The notes under the pieces are model-generated. The model made no database searches. It had not been told where the DNA came from and worked only from the letters and a program-made list of their open reading frames with translations. From the NCBI GenBank assembly GCA_038503075.1, contig JBCAML010000013.1, positions 744,001 through 808,000 on the forward strand: 64,000 nt of DNA. Reading direction: 5' to 3'. Position 1 is the stretch's first letter, and every line of letters begins with the position of its first letter. A program made the position numbers and the translations under genes. This DNA comes from Gyromitra esculenta. Lineage: Eukaryota; Ascomycota; Pezizomycetes; Pezizales; Discinaceae. This document shows, piece after piece, positions 24,276 through 33,789 of this stretch.

Positions 24276-24285
24276 GTAGACTGAT
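24120..24285 (-). other. tRNA-derived relic or SINE-like sequence
   Basis: Read on the minus strand, a box-A-like block (TGGTCGAACGGTTAACAC) is followed by a TTGTTAATC stretch like a tRNA-Asn anticodon loop. About 100 bp on comes a box-B-like GTTCGATCC. I could not fold a proper T-arm next to the first block, so a working tRNA is unlikely. A decayed tRNA or the head of a SINE would fit. Confidence 0.3.
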
Positions 24286-24528
24286 GACAGTAAGTGTATT
24301 TTTGTGCTATTTAACTTCAAAGTACCAACAATATTTTCAATATTCTTCGCCACCACATGTATTTTTTTGTCTTGAGCAGCCTTATAAAGATACATACAGG
24401 TTTTCTCCTAGGCTCATTCTCACCCCTACGATTCGCAGCAAGCTGCGTGAGAGGGATTAGACACGAAACTAGTTTTTTTCCATCTCCATTGTCCATAGTT
24501 CTTGCGCTCTGCATGGCCCCATTCTGTT

Positions 24529-24951
24529 TCAATCCATCAATGTTCTCACTAACAGCAATGTTCTCACTAGCGGCAATATTTTCACTAGCGGCAATATTTT
24601 CACTAGCAGCAGTATTCCACTAACAGCATCAATAGCCTCCCTCTCCGCGAACAATCTAGCAATTGACGCCCTATCTGCCTGGTATACGACTTCCTCGGCA
24701 TTCTTCATAGCTTGTTCCATGGATTTACGAGCTTTGCCATTACGTGTTTTGATATAGGCTGACATTGTCTTCAGACGCTTGATTTTGAAGGATATTTGGT
24801 TATCCCTATTGGCTCTAGCCCGCTCGTATTCAATTTGCAGGGAATTACGTTGATCGTGGCGTTGATTGCGAGCGATAGTCTCGAGGTGAGTTGATGAACT
24901 ATTCGCTCTCGCGGGCAGGACTTTAAATGCTCTCTTCGAAGCACGAGGCAT
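24529..24951 (-). CDS. Small basic coiled-coil protein, paralogue 1 (140 aa)
   Basis: No known family is recognised. The product begins MPRASKRAFKVLPARAN and continues as a charged helical chain (about residues 30-105) rich in Arg, Lys, Glu and Ala, with no signal peptide or membrane segment. It aligns along about 105 residues with the gene at 25581-25958. Shared stretches include MPR.SKR, IARN, the NRD...IS.KI.RLK block, Y I, RKSM..A...AEE..YQ and the D.A.I.R motif. The last 25 residues differ: here an 18-bp tandem repeat at about 24535-24610 encodes repeated Leu-Val-(Lys/Arg)-(Ile/Thr)-Leu units. The start at 24951 is preferred over a codon two residues upstream because the paralogue starts at the same MPR. 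A short C-terminal intron cannot be excluded. Confidence 0.55.
   Translation of the reverse strand: MPRASKRAFKVLPARANSSSTHLETIARNQRHDQRNSLQIEYERARANRDNQISFKIKRLKTMSAYIKTRNGKARKSMEQAMKNAEEVVYQADRASIARLFAEREAIDAVSGILLLVKILPLVKILPLVRTLLLVRTLMD
24535..24612. repeat. 18-bp tandem repeat inside a coding end
   Basis: About four copies of a unit like TTCTCACTAGCGGCAATA, in frame with the minus-strand gene, form its repetitive C-terminus. The paralogue lacks them. Confidence 0.75.
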
Positions 24952-25580
24952 TAGCACTAATAGGGTACTAGTACGTGTAAGTATATATCTATTAAATTCT
25001 GCAAAGGGGAGAGCTTACCTAAGGGGCGGTCTGGAGTTACTAACGGTATGACTTTTCGTGAACCGTGATAGTTCCCAGTGCCACATAGCTCTGACCTAGA
25101 GGTCTTTATATGGAGCCTACATCTGGCTGCTTAGATTGATGCTTAGAAGCTTTTTGAGTTTGCCGAAGAGCATGTAGTCATGTAAGAATCAACACACACC
25201 CACAGCAAGAGAGCAAACACATGATGTCCCAAGCCCTTCTAAAAAAAGGTCGTAATCAGGCCCATGCGTAGCAAAATACACCCATTCACAGAAGCCCCAG
25301 CACCCCTTCGAAGGCTTTCAGTCCAACAATTTCAAGCCTAGATACGCCACAGACCCCTTCGGAAAAGGCCTGAGCGCAGAGCTTCAGGCCTGCACGTATC
25401 CCTTAGTCTGGTGAGACATGTGCTGATGACAGTAAATTTCCTTTTCTCCACTTGACATCCAACCTCCAAAAGCTAATAGTATATTCAATCTTCTCCGTCA
25501 GCAATAGCCACCACTACATTTTCTCGTATATAGCCTTTAAAAAGATACACATAAGTTTGCTCATATCTCCACCACCCTAG

Positions 25581-25958
25581 CTACTGCGAATTGCAAGACT
25601 CCGCCCTCATTTGCTCTACCAACACCTCTATCAACATCGACGTCACCCTCCTTCTCCGCCAAAATCGATCAATTGCTGCTTTATCTGTTTGATACTCCGC
25701 TTCTTCGGCACGCATAATGGCTTTCTGCATGGATTTACGCTCCTCGTCACTGGATGCATTGATATAATCTGCAGTCTTTTTCAATCGTTCGATTTTCGAG
25801 GATATACGGTGATCCCTGTTGGATTTGGCCATCTCATACTCAGGCTGCAGAGGATGGGGTCTCCGACATCGATTGCGGGCGATACCCTCAGGTTTGACTG
25901 ATGAGTCGTTCGCCTGAGCAGGCAGCGCTTTAGATACTCTCTTTGAAATACGAGGCAT
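25581..25958 (-). CDS. Small basic coiled-coil protein, paralogue 2 (125 aa)
   Basis: Paralogue of the gene at 24529-24951, starting MPRISKRVSKALPAQAND. The middle is a charged helix (about 45-105; SKIERLKKTADYINASSDEE), followed by an Arg-rich patch (RFWRRRR) and an unrelated short tail. No domain is recognised. That the reading frame stayed open in both copies while the flanks diverged suggests that the protein is, or was, under selection. This is an inference, not a measurement. Function unknown. Confidence 0.55.
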   Translation of the reverse strand: MPRISKRVSKALPAQANDSSVKPEGIARNRCRRPHPLQPEYEMAKSNRDHRISSKIERLKKTADYINASSDEERKSMQKAIMRAEEAEYQTDKAAIDRFWRRRRVTSMLIEVLVEQMRAESCNSQ

Positions 25959-26345
25959 TGGCGCTAATGAGGCGATAATACATGTAAGAATCTCTCTATT
26001 CGGCTTACGGAGGGGTGCTTACTGAAATGACAGCTAGGGGTTACCAATGGTATGGTTGGTAATGGCAGGCTTTGGCGTTGTGTAATCTTAATCTGGAGGG
26101 CACACGTCGTCCTTATACGTCTAGTCACTTTGATAAAAATTAGAACCTTCTTGAATTCGCGGAAGAATGACGGATACATACAAACACACACGACCCGTAC
26201 GTCAGTTCGTAAAAGCAAAGGCTGGTATCAGATCCATCTGCAAAAAGAACCAATATATGACGTCTTGAATAGTACTAAAACACTCACGATCGGGCTCATG
26301 CGTAGAAAAACACCAATATAGGACAATGCTCTTCCTATAACCATC

Positions 26346-26558
26346 TACCGTAGAACTTGTATAAATACAGACCGTTACCAAGAGGGTGGCTTTTAGGATA
26401 CTGTTCCAATTAGAGGGCCTTTTCGCTACGAAAAGACTCCAACAACCTCAGCTGAGCCGTGTTTCTCCCTCTTGATGTGTTGTAACTTGCCCTAAAGAGG
26501 TATAACATCCAAAGCCCCCCTCTTAGCAACGGTCTGTATTTATACAAGTTCTACGGTA
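26346..26558. mobile_element. TA-flanked MITE with 29-bp perfect terminal inverted repeats
   Basis: The ends 26348-26376 and 26528-26556 are perfect inverted copies (outer end CCGTAGAACTTG). Inward of these a weaker match continues for another 40 bp or so. Both sides are flanked by TA, the target duplication of Tc1/mariner-type transposases. At 209 bp it has no coding capacity. It sits in unit 2 of the tandem duplication and is absent at the matching place in unit 1. Confidence 0.85.
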
Positions 26559-26665
26559 TGGGGACCGTAAAGCCCCTTCTTCGTTTTTTTTGCCCAAGCC
26601 CAGATACGTCATATGTTTCTCGTGCAAAGGTCTGAGCGCGAAGATTCAGTTGCATATACTAGATC

Positions 26666-27617
26666 GTCATATTATGACGGTATGGCAGTGGCTTTAGTCA
26701 CAAAGCTCCTCATGTACGCTAGCACCACACACCAGTACCTCTGCTATGCATAGACCTGACTGCGAGATTTTTTTGCGAGACTTAAGACGATTCTAGAAAT
26801 AGAAAGCTTTTGCCATTTGGGTTCGTACTTTTTGTTGCATTTCATCTTTCTTTTCCTATTGATGAAATGAATGATAATGGTACTATATTTTAACATGATG
26901 GATAGTCCAGTTGATATCAGACGATAGGAGCAAAATGATAAGACGATACTAGACTATGCTCCTACTAGTAGATATTTGTCTGGGTTCTTTCCCTTTAACT
27001 AAGCTCTCAAGGCATTGCAAGCTTTTTTTTGAGAAAACCGATAATCGACTACTATTAGTATCTTCATACCTTCCTCTTCGCGGTCTCACCCCATCATTAC
27101 AAACTTTAGGGGTATACGAAGATGGAACTTAATAAGAGGTTCATTGTCTAAACCCATCTCCATGCTTTGACCATTTTCATCAGCGATATTTATCTTCCTT
27201 TTTCTATCTATGGGTCACCAAATGCACGAGAGTGTAGGAAATACGGATTGATCTACTTGCGAATAGCCGTAATATTACCCAGTGCTTAACCGATTATTAC
27301 CTTTCAGGAGCTAACGCAAATGTGATTATTATCATAGACTATCACTCGCCATAAAGTTCTCCGCTGGTGGGCTCCAGCACGCACTTCCATGCGTCACTAC
27401 ACTAGATCCAGCGACAGAACTGAAAGTCTACTCGTTCGGGAGTATGTAGACCAGAAGAAAAAGCAGGTGTAGCTCGAAATCATGGTAGCTTGTATGAATG
27501 TAATCTCAAAAAAATGTCAGCTACACGAGCCTGTACATTCCATCAAGTGCACAAATGTTCAAGAATAAACAAACGCCAATAATCCCTAACCACCGCACGG
27601 TAAACCATTCCCTCTGT
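26666..27617. other. Intergenic, nothing seen
   Basis: About 950 bp of AT-rich sequence without a supported gene, repeat or RNA. Its right end should hold the 3' region of the MIT/coiled-coil gene. Confidence 0.5.
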
Positions 27618-29438
27618 CTACTCCCCCTCTTCAACCCTCCCTAGCCCCCCACTCCCTGCGCTTCCCCCCACAGCACCTGCTTTTCGACTCCTCGCACCCT
27701 CCTTCAACCGATCCCATTTCTCCTTCGCTTTTTCAAGCACTTTTTTCAGCTTCTCATTCTCGCGCCCCATCCTCTCGACCTCCCTTCTCGTCCCTTCCAG
27801 CTCCTCTTCAAGGGCCCTAATCCGCTCCTCCTTCCCCTCAGCTTCTTCTTCCGCCCTTCTCTCACGCTCCCTCTCTCTCTCACGCTCCCTCTCACGTTCT
27901 CGTTCCCTCTCACGTTCCTCTTCCCTCTCTCGCTCCCTCTCTCGTTGGCGTTCTAGCTGCTGCTCTTTTTCCCACTCCATTTCACCCACTCTACGCCCCT
28001 CACTAACAATCTCCTCTTCTCCCTCCCCCTCATCATACGGTACGTGTAGCCAACTCTTCCTCGCCACTTGACTTAGTATATCCAGCCCCGCCTGTCCCGC
28101 TTTTCCACCATTCTCACCCTTCGAAAGTGCAAATATGCTATTCTTGAGCATATTCTCGCTCTCCTTCGTCTTCCGCTGCCACGTGTGCATCGTGCGACTC
28201 ATGTGATCAATTGTCTGTCTTAAACCCGTGTTCTCCAACTGTAACTCCTCTTTCGTTTTACTGTACCCTGATAGTGGGTTTTTACCAGTAAGCGGAGGAA
28301 AGTTGACGTTGTCGCGTGTGTTCCGCGGCTTAAGGGGTTCAAATCCGAATGCGTCTTCAGAAGAGGGGGATGTTGGCGAGCTGTCACGGCGGACAACGCC
28401 GGCATACGATAGGGTCCCACCAGAGACTGGCACAACATAAAATGACTCGCCACCTTCACCAGTACCCCAGCCTTTCTCTAGGCCCCGACCTCGGCCTCGG
28501 CCTTCAGTCCAGCCACGAGGAAGGAGGTTTCGGCGTGCAGCAGACTCAGTGTCGGAGTCCGCATCAGAGTCAAGGGGGAGGCCTGCAAAGGCGAGGGATG
28601 CTGCGAAGGGAGAACCGATGCGCGAGACAAGCGTGTTAAGGGAGGAGTAAAATTTGGAGAAGGATTCTTCGGGTGGAGGCGAAGTGGGTTGTTTTGGAGC
28701 ACGCGTAGGAGGATCGTCAGGTGGAAGGAGTGTAAGAGGGTTGGTTGTAGGTTTTGCTGAAGTGGAGAAGTCGTGAGCGCTGGGAAGAGGTTGGCCGCGC
28801 TCACCGGTATGGAGACTGGTGCGACGACGGTTAGGTGAAGAGGCTCCGGAGGATAGGCGGGCCGAGAGTTGGGACTGTGGGATCCCTCGAGCAGATGCAA
28901 GGTTCGTAGCGAGGGAGGACGTAGATTTCTGTAGTCGTGGTGGAATAGGAGTTGTACCAGTATTTGCAAACGGAAGGGAAGGGTGAGGGGGGGGCATCAC
29001 TTCTTTATTCGTCTGTCTTCCCTTCGTTGGCGAGTTAATAGTTGACTCATCCTTCTCACCACTGTCGGAAGTTAAGCTCCCACCCTCGACGACGGTTTCA
29101 AGACCTCCAAACGCAGTGATCTCTTTCTCGACCGGCCGCGCAGCATCTCGCCTTAGACGGGCTCCCCAACGCTCATGTTCATTTGACAGTAACTCGAGTG
29201 TTCGGAGGGCTTCAGGGTCTTTTGTGAGCTTTGCGGCTGAGGCGAAAGAGGTGGCCGCTAAGGCATGAGACGAGGCTGCTGCGAGAAGCGTTGCAGGAGG
29301 ATGGGGCGCAGGCGTTGATTGGAGGATGGTGGATGCTTGAGAGGCGTGCTGATGGGCCTGGGGGAGTTCTTTAGTAAAGGCACGTGAGGGTGGGAGCTAT
29401 GGGGTAAGGTTTACTAGAGTCAGCGGGGAATCTTCCAT
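27618..29438 (-). CDS. MIT-domain/coiled-coil protein, possible Atg38 (587 aa)
   Basis: Exon 1 is only 24 nt (29438-29415). It is followed by a 57-nt intron with a TTACTAAAG branch and CAG acceptor, then exon 2 at 29357-27618. The splice produces MEDSPLTLAHQHASQASTIL, a natural start for the three-helix MIT-like region (about 5-85, including DPEALRTLELLSNEHERW). A long disordered part follows. A helical segment lies at about 370-425 (LQLENTGLRQTIDHMSRTMH), and a C-terminal coiled coil (about 460-570) includes a near-pure Glu/Arg run encoded by CTC-rich tandem repeats at 27840-27960. An N-terminal MIT plus a C-terminal coiled coil is the layout of Atg38/NRBF2, a subunit of the autophagy PI3-kinase complex. 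This name is my inference; another MIT protein is possible. Confidence 0.7.
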
Positions 29439-31070
29439 GCCGCAAAGCAAGTGCGGGGGTGTAGATAGAGACGAAGATGGCTGGTAAGGATGATGAGCTG
29501 AAGATGAAGATGCTATGGTCCTGTATCGTGAGCCAGAGAATTGGTGGAGTTGGCCCAGAAAGCGGCTATCGCATGCAGTTGAGGTTGAGAGCTGTCGTTG
29601 AAGCTTGAAGCTTGAAGCTTGGAGGTCATCTGAGTTGAGGCTCATGTGGAACTGTGGCTGCAGATGGGGCTTGCATGCCAGCCACGCGTGTTGAGCCACA
29701 CGTCTTAGCGTTTCATAGCTACATGTAACCTCAACCTCATGCGATAACATCCAGAGTTATTCAACATCCCAAGGACTGATGATCACTTGACCTGAAGATC
29801 CGCACCTTGGAATCACAATTCGAAGCTCTGACTAGCTTTACGCTGATACAGGTCCAGCCTCCAGTGTGGCATTTTACTTCTCTGTGTCCTCGGCTCAGAA
29901 TACAGCCTCCGGTGTAATTATTGTAGAACTATGGTAGCTCAGGATCTAAAGCTTTTATTGGTCTTCCGGAGAGATTATGGCAGTAGTATTGGCTACTCTA
30001 CCCTGCTTAGTGCGTTCGTTTACCCTCGGTTTTCTACAATAATTCTACCAGAGGCTGTGTGCCTCAAACGGTTGACTTTTTCCAATAAGCTCAAGTTCTC
30101 GACAGCTTCCTTTTTCGTATCGAGTTTATTTCGATCTTCCACCTTACAGATGGAGCATCCTTGCAAACATGCACAAGCAAAAACCATCAAAAGTTGGAAA
30201 TAAGAACCCTGGCATCAAAAACCAATCAAACTGTGTGGCGGTATTGAGAATCGACCGGGATAGCTCCCGCTTCCCGTCTATCGCGGTAACGTCACCGCGA
30301 CAATCTTTATCAGCCCCACGTTCATGGATTAGAACAAGTTTCTCCGAGATCGTTGATCCAAAGTCTCGGCACAGCTGAAGAGCGACGTTCTTGAAGTCGA
30401 AAATCTGGCTCGGAAACAGCACATTTTCCCCTTGCCACTGAGGGAATCGGCAGATTTGCACAGAGATTCTCGGTACCGGGAAAATTTTATCTCGCCACTA
30501 CGGGAATCGTGATAGATTCATCCAAAGATCCTTGGTACCGAAACGAAAGCATCAAGATGAAGTACCAGTACCGTATACTTTGTATGCCATTGGCTTTTTG
30601 AGCGACTGTACCTTTTGAAGCTCGCTACTATCTATAAGCTTCCGGCTCTAGTAGCGAATCCCAAGGCGTTGCAACTTCTTGAAATATGTATCGCTATTGT
30701 TTAAACAAGGCATTAAAAATCTAGTATACAGCTCCCCTTAATTCGGCGACATCCACCACTATACACCACTATACACCACTATACACCACTAAATGCCACC
30801 ACACTACCTATCCGGTATTAATTCCATAACCTTAACCTATAGCACAATGAACAAAGATATATATCGTCATAGAGTAATTGTTGAACCTAGAGGCACGCCG
30901 AATATGCTGGTCCCGGTTTTGTCGTCGTCAAAATAAAAGGTGAATAAACGGCGCGTACGTCTAACGTCTAGGTACTTATGAACTGGTGATCAGTCAGCCT
31001 GACTACGCAGGCCCCAAGAAACAAAAAACATTGCCGCCGTAAAAGGGGCAAGGAAGAAGGATTCATAAAC
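29439..31070. other. Intergenic, short tandem repeat
   Basis: 1.6 kb without a supported gene. Four copies of an ATACACCACT-type unit lie at about 30750-30790. The left part is the leader of the MIT-protein gene and has long, probably non-coding, open frames. Confidence 0.5.
30750..30790. repeat. Short tandem repeat (ACCACTATAC)n
   Basis: About four head-to-tail copies of a 10-bp unit. No gene overlaps it. Confidence 0.8.
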
Positions 31071-31700
31071 TTACAGCAAAGCCAACTCCAAATCGCCATG
31101 AATCTTAGCCTTCAATTCGACATCTAATTCTAGGTTCAGATCCAGTCGCAGCCTCAACGGCTTATCTTTCTTTCCACCACCTTGTGGTTGCTGTTGCTGT
31201 TGGATTTGCATTTGCTGTATTTGCTGCTGCATCTGTTGCTCATGTTGTCGCTGTTGAAGTGCCCGACTGTCATCGGCCTCGCTCTCATCAACAGCTGGAA
31301 GAACACTCTTCTTGCCTTTGCCGCGTCGACGTCCGCCGCGGCGCGAACGCGAGCGAGTCGAAACTGTGTCTGAGTCCTCGTGCTCTGAGTGAGGGTCCGA
31401 TGTCTCGCCCGAGGACTCGCCTTGGTTGTCTATAGGTGGGCGGGTTTTGGGGCGGCCTTGGCGGGATTGGGCGCGGGACTGTGCGCGTGAAGAGGGCTTA
31501 GAGGCAGGTTTCTTCTTTTCTGAATCTCTCTGGAGTTGGGGTTCTGGGGTGGGGGATTCGGCTCTGGCTCCGCCACTGCCCTCGGGGTTGTTGTTTTCAG
31601 GATTGTCGTTTCCGGGGTTGTTGGTATTAGGGTTATTATTTTCGGGTTTATTGCCCTCGAGATTGAAAGTCTCTGGCTTTGCTTGTTCGGCAGTCGACAT
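31071..31700 (-). CDS. Disordered protein with C-terminal LRLRLDLN...IHGDL motif (209 aa)
   Basis: Single-exon frame from the ATG at 31700 to TAA. The first 60 residues are an Asn/Pro/Glu repeat (NNPENNNPEG-like). A Ser/Arg/Lys-rich basic part follows, with SRSRRGGRRRGKGKK at about 118-132, then a Gln-rich run and finally an ordered-looking end. The last 28 residues alternate hydrophobic and charged side chains: they begin LRLRLDLNLELD, pass VELKAKIHGD and end LELALL. A second gene 5 kb away (36228-36653) ends in nearly the same motif after an unrelated disordered front. I have seen this ending in predicted proteins of other filamentous ascomycetes, without a known function. The strict alternation suggests an amphipathic beta strand. 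Confidence 0.7.
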   Translation of the reverse strand: MSTAEQAKPETFNLEGNKPENNNPNTNNPGNDNPENNNPEGSGGARAESPTPEPQLQRDSEKKKPASKPSSRAQSRAQSRQGRPKTRPPIDNQGESSGETSDPHSEHEDSDTVSTRSRSRRGGRRRGKGKKSVLPAVDESEADDSRALQQRQHEQQMQQQIQQMQIQQQQQPQGGGKKDKPLRLRLDLNLELDVELKAKIHGDLELALL

Positions 31701-32849
31701 GGCGTATTATTCTTAAATTCGGGGAGCTGAAAGTAGGTAGTAGATGGAGCTCGGGGTTATGGGGTTGTTTTCTCTCTTTTTTTTTTTCAAGCAGCGGAGT
31801 AAAATTATTGGGATGCACGCGGGGAGGTAGGTACTAGCGAAGCTATATACTCCCACCCAACTTCAGTACTTTAGAAACCTTTATCTGCTCCAATCCAAGG
31901 TCGTCGCAGGTTTTCAGAAACGACGTCAATAGCTCCAAGTGATTTTTCATGCCCTGCAGCATTAGCCTTGTTTCTCCCCACCCATCTTTCTCATCGGGAG
32001 ATCGGTTCCCAGTTTTTCCCCGAGCCCTTTCAGCTTCCATGGACTTTTCCAAGATGTCCAAGCTAGCTTAAATGTGACCAACCGACACCAAGTTCCAAGA
32101 TTTTCTGTCTCAATCTACTTTTAGTGCCAGCAAATTTATCCGCCAGGTCGCTTGGCAGCCGTTGTGGCGCTTGTCAGCCCACGTTGTCGTACTATTCCCT
32201 GTTTAGCCGAATAGTTAACGATCTAGAAGCTCTCGAAGATGATCGACCAAAAGGTACGCACACCCCCATCGCGATACTCCAAGACATGGAAATGATCCTG
32301 AGGCGTTTTTCTTCTCTCCTCACATTTGGGATCTGCGAGAGACTGTGGCGGTGAGCTTGGCCAGTGAAGGTGTCCAACACTCACACCCACCTAGCATTAA
32401 TACTGAACGCGCGTTGATTGCCAAAGGATACGTCCCTGAAGGTCGTGAAGCGAGCTTCTTAATCTGCGAAGATATGCAGTTCAGGAAAGAATTTTTCGCA
32501 GAGATGATATCGTTCTGACGACAGAGGTCGCGATGTTTATGCTGTTGCTGCGCTTTTTTACCATCAAGTTTTAATTAATTTTTTTTTCTCTTCCATCTCG
32601 CTTCGTAAATTACAGACGAGCGCATGGGGGGGGCACCATGTTCAATGCCCAGAATGCCAGTTTATACAGGATCGAAATTCTTTATAAATGCCGTCCACTG
32701 TCGCCCGTTTGTCTCATCTCTATCAAGCCAGAAGAAGCTTACCATACAATCTCACAGCACTTATCACAACTTTCTATATTGTCATCTACCTGATATCAAT
32801 CCATCCCCTTTACAACCTTTACAAACACACACATACCACTAAAATCACA
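31701..32849. other. Divergent intergenic region
   Basis: This lies between a minus-strand and a plus-strand gene and so includes both promoters. A T-run lies at about 31780. A 72-codon open frame on the minus strand (31843-32061) is listed separately. A plus-strand frame at 32124-32354 has no support. Confidence 0.45.
31843..32061 (-). CDS. Possible small helical protein (72 aa)
   Basis: The frame starts MDILEKSMEAERARGKTG and ends with a helical stretch (NHLELLTSFLKTCDDLGLEQ) and a short Gly tail. The composition is protein-like, with charged residues well mixed with Leu, but there is no family or splice support. It may be the last exon of a gene whose start I could not find, or chance. 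Confidence 0.3.
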   Translation of the reverse strand: MDILEKSMEAERARGKTGNRSPDEKDGWGETRLMLQGMKNHLELLTSFLKTCDDLGLEQIKVSKVLKLGGSI

Positions 32850-33789
32850 ATGTCCGGAAGCGGAGCACACGATCTCGAGGTTAAGGCCCCAGAGAACCTT
32901 ACCACCCACGAAGAACTCAAGCCCGAAGACTCCAAGAGCACTATTGGCTCCAGCGAACACGGCGGCGTGTCCTCCCATGGATCCTCAGTCACCGACCAGG
33001 AGGGTTTCAAACATGGCAAGAACAAATTTGGCGAAACCCGAGCGGAGGAGACCAAGAGAATTGCAATCCATCTCAGCGCGATTGTCGACAAGGCAATTGA
33101 GAGGATTCACCCATTCCTGGAAATGATCAAGACAGTACGACATCTCCCACCTCCAGAAGCATTTAGTTTAGCTAAAGTGGTTTACAAATCTAATTTCTTG
33201 CTTGAACATTGTAGCACGTTGAAAAAGCCAAGCGCACCGAGAAGGAAGATATTGACGAGGAGGCACTCGTCGAGAACCTCAAGCCATTGATCGAGAAGGG
33301 CACAGCAATCCTCCAGGAGACCTACGGAGCCATCAAGGCTGTTGACCCCGATGATAAGATTGCCCATGCCGCGCAACACAGAGCGAAGATCAGCGAAGCG
33401 ACTCCGGAGGAGCAGCACTTGGCACAGGGACTGGCAACGCTGGCCGGCGATGTCACCAAGGTAATCGAGGAAGCGAAGGATCTCATCAAGGATATGCCAC
33501 ATGCGCAGAACCAGTTGGGACCATTGCTTGAAATGTTCGGCGAACCGTTGTTCCAGATCTTGGGCGCTGTTGGAATGCTCCTGAACGGTGTTCTTTCACT
33601 CGTTGTGAATATTGTAAGTCTCTTACTTGGCTTTTCCTACTCTCCTCAGTCGCAACACGATGATGCTAACCAATACCACAGTTGGACAGCTTGGGTCTCG
33701 GTGGAATTATCAGAGGCCTCATCAACGGTTTGGGAATCGGGAAACTACTCAAGGGTGTCGGTCTCGGAAAGTGGCTTGACCCCAAGTAA
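32850..33789 (+). CDS. Helical protein with hydrophobic glycine-rich C-terminus, DUF6987-like (263 aa)
   Basis: Exons are 32850-33134, 33215-33613 and 33682-33789, all phase 0, with introns of 80 and 68 nt. The first 70 residues are hydrophilic and disordered. Then come helices (EETKRIAIHLSAIVDKAIER; KPLIEKGTAILQETYGAI; HLAQGLATLAGDVTKVIEEA). The end is hydrophobic: about 205-225 (LFQILGAVGMLLNGVLSLV), then repeats of Gly-Leu-Gly type (LGLGGIIRGLINGLGIG, KGVGLG). This resembles a fungal family that I know as DUF6987; the name is from memory and moderately sure. The Gly-spaced hydrophobic end could form a membrane hairpin or an oligomer. It lies between the two genes that share the LRLRLDLN ending. 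The start ATG has a purine-rich AAAATCACA context. Confidence 0.7.

Larger units (their letters stand above)
24276..25404. repeat. Tandem segmental duplication, unit 1
   Basis: This unit and the next (25405-26665) align in order: a CTGATGACAGTAA block, an AAAGATACA block, a minus-strand coiled-coil gene, then GGCYCATGCGTAG and GATACGYCA...GGYCTGAGCGC. They are clearly diverged, so the event is not recent. Limits are approximate. Confidence 0.7.
25405..26665. repeat. Tandem segmental duplication, unit 2
   Basis: This is the second copy of the unit at 24276-25404, in the same orientation. It contains the paralogous coiled-coil gene and, right of it, a MITE at 26348-26556 that has no counterpart in unit 1. 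Confidence 0.7.

Noticed and set aside
24270..24300. CTGATGA core resembling a hammerhead ribozyme
   Set aside because: Neither the matching GAAA core nor flanking stems could be placed at the right distances. It also recurs near 25423 only as part of the segmental duplication.
30740..30790. Possible CRISPR-like array
   Set aside because: The units are 10 bp head to tail without spacers, in a eukaryotic genome. It is a simple tandem repeat.
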